NCBI GenBank assembly: GCA_963752965.1
Contig: CAVWAJ010000014.1
Span: 124,001-188,000 of the forward strand
DNA from: QHXW01 sp963752965
GTDB taxonomy: Bacteria; Acidobacteriota; Terriglobia; Bryobacterales; Bryobacteraceae
DNA length: 64,000 nucleotides
Direction: 5' to 3'
Under the pieces are notes generated by a model. That model saw nothing but the letters and a program-made list of their open reading frames with translations. It was not told where the DNA came from and did not search any database. Position 1 is the first letter of the stretch. Every line of letters begins with the position of its first letter. Below are positions 61,204-64,000 of the stretch, piece by piece. A program made the translations under genes and the position numbers.

Positions 61204-61650
61204 ACTTGAGGTTTAAAGAAGTCGACCGCGCTTCGTACGCTCGGAGAGCCCCGTATGGACCGAAAAATCAAACGCACCTCTCGAGCACCGTACCCGTCGC
61301 GTTTCAGCCAAGAATCAGGGGCTGGGTCTCGGATGCCTCTGCCAATAGGCGTATGTGAAGAGTGCCTGGACTTGGCTTTGAGGCAACCGAGACACCGTCA
61401 TCGAGTGGAGTTGACATGACAGACAGTCCACAAACGATCTCCGGCGGGTGCTGATTTTTCCAGCCAACAGCAACGTTTCTCATCCACGGGGCTTAGTCCT
61501 TCGGGGCAATGACCGGCCGGCCGAGTTTCATTTTCGATTCCTGTGAGTCCATGCGCGGTGAGGGCGGTGGGTTAACACGCTGCCGTCAGTTTGCACCAAT
61601 TGGTCGAACGAGGTTCGAGTGTCCGGCCGGAGTTTTCGGTAATGACAGCG
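61204..61650. other. Gap downstream of the VapBC pair
   Basis: No gene, terminator hairpin or known element recognised. Confidence 0.4.
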
Positions 61651-61831
61651 CCAATATCTGGGGGAGGTGTGCGGTCAAATATTCGAGGAGCAACTGGATG
61701 GGTGGTATCGTGTGCCTGCTACGTGGCCGAACCGGCGTGATCTGGACGCGTTCGATCGCTGGTTCGAATGGAGCTTTCACTCGATGGTGGTCGATCTCTG
61801 CGACCTTCCCCTAATCCAAGAGGAGATGTGA
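61651..61831 (+). pseudogene. C-terminal remnant of a small hypothetical protein
   Basis: Behind an in-frame TGA the sequence reads RQYLGEVCGQIFEEQLDGWY, RVPATWPNRRDLDAFDRWFE, WSFHSMVVDLCDLPLIQEEM and stop. The many aromatic residues and consistent frame suggest a real protein end, and I have the impression of a common small protein, but I cannot name it. No start codon is available. Confidence 0.35.
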
Positions 61832-62088
61832 ACCTCACGGCTTCATTTTGTAGCAAGGCGGGCTCAGGTTTTGAGTTCTTGGACATTGCACGGTACCGGG
61901 CAACATGGGAAACGTAGTGCGCCGTTGCTCAACCTTCATCAGGATCAAACGAGGTTTTGGCTACGCACAGGGGTTTTGCAGCAAAAGTACCAAGACCATC
62001 GACATTGGAGAATCAAGGGTTGCCAACCTGTGATAGATTACCTCGAAGCCGGGAGCCAAAATGGAAATCCCAGATAAAGGGGTCCAAA

Positions 62089-62313
62089 ATGAAAATTTCA
62101 AGAAGGGCTGCGCTCGGGTTGTTGGGCACGGCCGGCGCTGCGTCACTCCATGGCGCGGCGCAGCCGGTTAACGATATTGAGATTGCCAAAGGCCCTTTTC
62201 AGGCCGCCGGCGATTCGCTCAATGCTTACACCTGTCCACAATGGTTTCGCGACGCCAAGTTCGGCATCTGGGCGCATTGGGGACCTTCGTCCGCCATTGG
62301 CGCCGGCGACTGA
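62089..62313 (+). pseudogene. GH29 alpha-L-fucosidase, N-terminal fragment
   Basis: ATG behind AAAGGGG. The 74-residue frame has a Tat-like signal (MKISRRAALGLLGTAGAASL with twin arginine) and continues PFQAAGDSLNAYTCPQWFRD, AKFGIWAHWGPSSAIGAGD, the conserved start of GH29 fucosidases. Relatives continue WYAR and over 400 residues; here the frame ends at TGA, where the next gene begins. The rest is absent, although RLMFLWQGANPHQNLHG near 62685 might be a scrap. Probable deletion junction. Confidence 0.7.
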
Positions 62314-62678
62314 TGAAAAGACCCAAGCGAGACCCTGTGCGAGAGGACCGCATTCACAACGAAGCTATCGTCGATGCCAGCCCGGATGAGCAGGCAATGA
62401 GCTGGTATTACTATCTGGAAAGCAAGATCCGTTTCCCGTTCCAGGCGAGGTGTCTTATCGCGAAGGATGTCTCGCCGCTCAGGAAAGGAGAAACCACCGA
62501 GGTCGTACGCATGGCCGCGGAAGATGTCTGCGAGCACGACATGTTTGTGCAGATCCGTTGGCAGGGGCGGAAAATGGCCGTTCCTCTCTCGCAACTGGCC
62601 GCCATCGATCCAGACGAATCAACTAAGGAAGCCATCGGCGACTGGCATTACTGGGTCTCCCAGGGCTGCATTTTGTGA
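62313..62678 (+). CDS. Calcium-binding-family small protein
   Basis: A 121-residue protein whose ATG overlaps the stop of the GH29 fragment (TGATG). The pattern KRDPVREDRIHNEAIVDASP, DEQAMSWYYYLESKIRFPFQ, ARCLIAKDVSPLRKGETTEV, then EDVCEHDMFVQIRWQGRKMA, VPLSQLAAIDPDESTKEAIG, DWHYWVSQG matches the bacterial calcium-binding protein family of about 110-120 residues as I know it. It is full length. Its position is probably due to a rearrangement, since it now depends on the fucosidase leader for transcription. Confidence 0.75.
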   Translation: MKRPKRDPVREDRIHNEAIVDASPDEQAMSWYYYLESKIRFPFQARCLIAKDVSPLRKGETTEVVRMAAEDVCEHDMFVQIRWQGRKMAVPLSQLAAIDPDESTKEAIGDWHYWVSQGCIL

Positions 62679-63044
62679 GGCTCATGTTCCTATGGCAAGG
62701 CGCCAACCCGCATCAAAACCTTCATGGACTGGGGTGGTCCCCTGGGCTGAGACAAACAGTTAAGACACTGTTGACCGTTCGCTGTAAATTCATTGTGGCC
62801 GATCCCGGAACGGATTTAGGATGGGCGTGCCGGTGAAGCGGAGGCGGGCTCTGCTGGCGAGCACCCCGCTGAGGAATAGCCGGTCGGAACTCGTCGCGAC
62901 GATGAGTAGGGCGTAGAACTTCCGGTGCGTCCTTAACAGTCTGGGCCGACCCCGGCCGGAAAGCGGTACTTCGGTCCAGGCTTTTGAAGTAGGAACACAT
63001 CGGCCGACAGATTCCGCCATGCCTGAGAAAACGCACGGTCAGTT

Positions 63045-63977
63045 TCATGCCTGCGCTCCCGCAGCCGCTCGGAGCTTGTCTTCGAACTCCGCCGGCGGCA
63101 AGTAACCGAGAGCGGAGTGAAGACGCTTTTGGTTGTAGACCTTCTCCAGAAACGTGCCGATTTCGCACCGCGCTTCGGTCAGATCCCGGTATTCGTTGCG
63201 GTGAACCTCCTCATATTTCAGGGTTTTCATGAATGATTCGCAGGCCGCGTTATCCCACGGATTACCCTTGCGCGACATGCTGATCTGAACACCGTTCTCT
63301 TTGAGAAGTCCGGTGTAGTCGCCGCTGGCGTATTGCGAGCCGCGATCGGAATGATGCACCAGACCCGGTTCGACTACCCGCCGTGACAAGGCCATGCGCA
63401 GTGCGCTCAGCGTCAGTTCATCTTCGAGCGTCCGGTCCAGCGCCCAGCCGATCACGCGGCGCGAGTAAGCGTCCAGAACGACAGCCAGAAACACGAACTC
63501 TTCGCGAAGCCTGATGTAGGTGATATCGGCGCGCCAGAGCTGATCGACATCGGTCAGCACCATCTGCCGCGCCAGGTTCGGGTAGACCTTCCGCCCATGA
63601 TTGGAATCGGTCGTCACGACGAACCTCCGCTTCCGCACACAGAGTAGATTGTCCTCACCCATCAGCCGGTACACACGTTTCCAGTTCACCGCCCGCCCGC
63701 GCCGATGCAACTCGCGGGTGATGCGCCGACGTCCGTAACTGGGCCATTCCAGCGCCACCCGCTGGATCGCGTCGCGCAGATCCATATCGGAATCGGAGCC
63801 CGATTTCCCATTCTCGTCGAAGCGATAGTAGCTGGCCCGGCTCACCCGGGCCAGTTTCACCATCCGCTTGATCGTCAGTCCGCCGCTGGCCCTCACTTCT
63901 TCTTTGACCTTCCGGAAGACCGCGGATTCCCAGCCAGTGCCTGCAACATCCGCTGTTCCTCGATGTGCTGCAAGCAC
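63045..63977 (-). CDS. IS3 OrfB (DDE transposase subunit), copy B
   Basis: Predicted protein identical to OrfB of copy A (310 residues; LWRADITYIRL, VHHSDRGSQYASG, WDNAACESFMKTL). Intact within the window. Together with copy A in opposite orientation it provides long inverted repeats that could mediate inversion of about 6-8 kb. Confidence 0.92.
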   Translation of the reverse strand: MLAAHRGTADVAGTGWESAVFRKVKEEVRASGGLTIKRMVKLARVSRASYYRFDENGKSGSDSDMDLRDAIQRVALEWPSYGRRRITRELHRRGRAVNWKRVYRLMGEDNLLCVRKRRFVVTTDSNHGRKVYPNLARQMVLTDVDQLWRADITYIRLREEFVFLAVVLDAYSRRVIGWALDRTLEDELTLSALRMALSRRVVEPGLVHHSDRGSQYASGDYTGLLKENGVQISMSRKGNPWDNAACESFMKTLKYEEVHRNEYRDLTEARCEIGTFLEKVYNQKRLHSALGYLPPAEFEDKLRAAAGAQA

Positions 63978-64000
63978 CCCTTCAAAAAATCGATTTCCAG
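63893..64000 (-). CDS. IS3 OrfA, copy B (partial, cut by window edge)
   Basis: The last 35 codons of OrfA by comparison with copy A, ending in GRSKKK before the stop. The remainder lies outside the window. Confidence 0.85.
   Translation of the reverse strand: MEIDFLKGCLQHIEEQRMLQALAGNPRSSGRSKKK

Larger units (their letters stand above)
62730..64000 (-). mobile_element. IS3-family insertion sequence, copy B (runs off the window)
   Basis: Begins TGGGGTGGTCCCC at 62730 and matches copy A base-for-base in spacing over the 1271 visible bases, in inverted orientation. The other end lies beyond 64000, so its target duplication cannot be checked. Confidence 0.9.

Overview
The window looks like a piece of an Acidobacteriota chromosome, most likely a Solibacter/Bryobacter-type soil lineage. 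This is inferred from gene families rather than from a marker gene: HAF-repeat protein, CadC-like winged-helix/TPR regulators, Ser/Thr kinases fused to TolB-like propellers or TPRs, a CRTAC1/ASPIC protein, Oar-like TonB receptor, repeated ceramidase-like hydrolases, and an ADOP-type permease tail. No rRNA or complete tRNA gene was found.

1-23.4 kb is mostly intact chromosome. It holds a haloperoxidase-like enzyme with a broken paralogue at the left edge and a signalling block (winged-helix/TPR regulator, STAS protein, ECF sigma factor with an apparent 1-nt deletion, secreted metzincin-like protein, and a kinase that seems to start at ACG). It continues with a second kinase, a CRTAC1/TPR pair joined by a TGATG overlap, and three ceramidase-like hydrolases around one TonB-dependent receptor.

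23.4-38 kb is a decaying zone. It contains fragments of a hydrolase, SPFH protein, lactonase, IS5 transposase, cytochrome c (frameshift plus amber codon) and DksA-like protein between intact cupin and acyltransferase genes. A nested mobile-element knot follows. An IS4-family element sits between a broken GH20 gene and a broken gamma-glutamyltransferase gene. The IS4 transposase is split by an IS21-family element with a 6-bp target duplication, and the gamma-glutamyltransferase gene is split by an IS256-family element with an 8-bp duplication.

38-43.2 kb carries small stress or regulatory genes: a GlsB-like protein, a small membrane protein, a basic repeat protein, a SpoIIAA-like protein, and a membrane protein divergent from an XRE regulator with a 14-bp palindrome between them.

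43.8-57.7 kb is a tandem array of integrative elements. Unit 1 has a replication-initiator-like protein, 22-bp iteron-like repeats, an excisionase and a tyrosine integrase, and ends at a 45-bp 3' fragment of tRNA-Gly(CCC). Unit 2 has a toxin-antitoxin pair, two secreted propeller-type proteins, a mobilization module (MobC remnants, paired HTH proteins, relaxase, three copies of a conserved leader), an excisionase and an integrase split by an IS3-family element. It ends at a second identical 45-bp tRNA-Gly fragment.

57.7-64 kb is further accessory DNA: a GGGAAC/GTTCCC repeat cluster split by a second IS256-family copy, a VapBC-type pair, a GH29 fragment, a calcium-binding-type protein and a second inverted IS3 copy running off the window. 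The insertion sequences with both ends visible have target duplications (except IS4, whose flanks differ), so transposition looks recent.
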